Shown here: positions 41,296 to 41,759 of the stretch, in pieces
Layout of the letters: each line of letters opens with the position of its first letter
Numbering within the stretch: the first letter of the stretch is position 1
Assembly (NCBI GenBank): GCA_964482325.1
Contig: CAYZXD010000020.1
Location: forward strand, 1-41,759
Length of the DNA: 41,759 nt
Direction: 5' to 3'
DNA from: CAYZJV01 sp964482325
GTDB taxonomy: Bacteria > Spirochaetota > Spirochaetia > Sphaerochaetales > Sphaerochaetaceae
Notes under the pieces: generated by a model
What the model was told of the DNA's origin: nothing
Seen by the model: only the letters and a program-made list of their open reading frames with translations
The model's database searches: none
Position numbers and translations under genes: made by a program

Positions 41296-41742
41296 TCACA
41301 ATCCGAATACGGTAAGGACTTCTTGAGGCGTCTTGGCCTGAAGCAACTGCTGTCGAGCTTTATCTGTCTGGATTACCATGCTGATTTCGGCGAGAAATTG
41401 CACGTGAGGACCGACGCGATCAATGGGGGAAAGGGTCATGATGAAAATCCGGCTGGGTTCTCCATCAAGCGCATCGAAATCAACCCCTTCAGGTTTCAGT
41501 CCGATACAGGCAACCAGCTCTTTGACTGCTTTGGTCTTTGCGTGAGGAATAGCCACTCCGTGCTGGATACCGGTAGACATTTTTCGTTCCCGCTCCATCA
41601 CGGCGGCAAGGACTGCTTCACGGTCGGAGATCTTCTTATTGGCAATCAGAATATCGAGAAGCTCACCGATAATACCCTCTTTCGTGGTGCTTTTCAATGA
41701 AGTGGAGATCAGTTCAGGACTTAGTATTTGTTTGATTTTCAT
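41296..41742 (-). CDS. PTS EIIA(Ntr)/fructose-type domain protein
   Basis: A 148-residue single-domain EIIA of the fructose/nitrogen family. The phosphorylated histidine is H67 in GVAIPHAKT. Length and SPELISTSLKSTTKEGIIGEL at the start match PtsN. No transporter or other PTS gene is nearby; its only visible partner is the antiporter 9 nt downstream, so a regulatory role is likely. No strong Shine-Dalgarno is visible before the ATG; TATCAC (41749-41754) ends 6 nt upstream. The window ends too soon to see a -35 box. Confidence 0.88.
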   Translation of the reverse strand: MKIKQILSPELISTSLKSTTKEGIIGELLDILIANKKISDREAVLAAVMERERKMSTGIQHGVAIPHAKTKAVKELVACIGLKPEGVDFDALDGEPSRIFIMTLSPIDRVGPHVQFLAEISMVIQTDKARQQLLQAKTPQEVLTVFGL

Positions 41743-41759
41743 ATTTGAGTGATACCACC

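Noticed and set aside
1..41759. CRISPR arrays, tRNA/rRNA genes, insertion sequences, prophage
   Set aside because: No regularly spaced repeats, cloverleaf or rRNA-like stretches, transposase motifs or phage genes were seen on either strand.

Overview
The window reads as chromosomal DNA from a free-living, probably anaerobic spirochaete. Coding density is high and most genes lie on the minus strand. Evidence for a spirochaete is the order cdaA-cdaR-acpS-truA-udg-priA-def-fmt (a Borrelia-like housekeeping order, from memory), a 1004-residue M16C peptidase, an LPP20-type lipoprotein and many exported lipoproteins. I see no rRNA, tRNA, CRISPR, phage or intact insertion sequence. Genus-level assignment is not possible by eye.

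Layout. 1-365: AT-richer stretch with no convincing gene. 366-1823: TPR lipoprotein. 2134-10268: a complete histidine operon, hisL-hisG-hisD-hisC-hisB-hisH-hisA-hisF-hisIE, followed by a CDF metal exporter. Order, fusions and attenuator match the enterobacterial his operon, which suggests horizontal acquisition. Upstream are a DUF308 membrane protein and a divergent yjjG-like HAD nucleotidase. 11628-25923: a minus-strand run of housekeeping genes: glycerol kinase, c-di-AMP synthesis (cdaA/cdaR), acpS, truA, a family-4 uracil-DNA glycosylase, priA, def, fmt, a patatin/beta-barrel outer-membrane protein, a radical-SAM protein, a VanZ-like protein, two-subunit class I fumarase and an FKBP lipoprotein. 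26043-28160 (plus): DRTGG protein, RsbW-like kinase and an [FeFe]-hydrogenase-like protein of sensory type. 28144-32875: M16C peptidase divergent from nfo-ugpQ. 32843-38686: pepT, an exported protein, an LPP20 lipoprotein, two more envelope proteins and a PH-like membrane protein. 38761-41742: a DUF2156 protein, then a CPA2 antiporter paired with a PTS EIIA(Ntr)-like protein.

Main points of interest. (1) A ribosome-mediated his attenuator with leader peptide MKTASALHHHHLMKF and mutually exclusive stem-loops. (2) A recurring promoter layout in which the -10 box ends 6-7 nt before the ATG of genes that lack a Shine-Dalgarno, predicting leaderless mRNAs, including the his leader peptide itself. 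(3) A bifunctional-type HisB whose phosphatase half has lost catalytic residues, leaving histidinol-phosphatase unassigned. (4) A three-gene module that could couple H2 or redox state to partner-switching signalling. (5) A dyad-symmetric divergent promoter between the M16C gene and nfo. All four convergent gene pairs overlap at their 3' ends.
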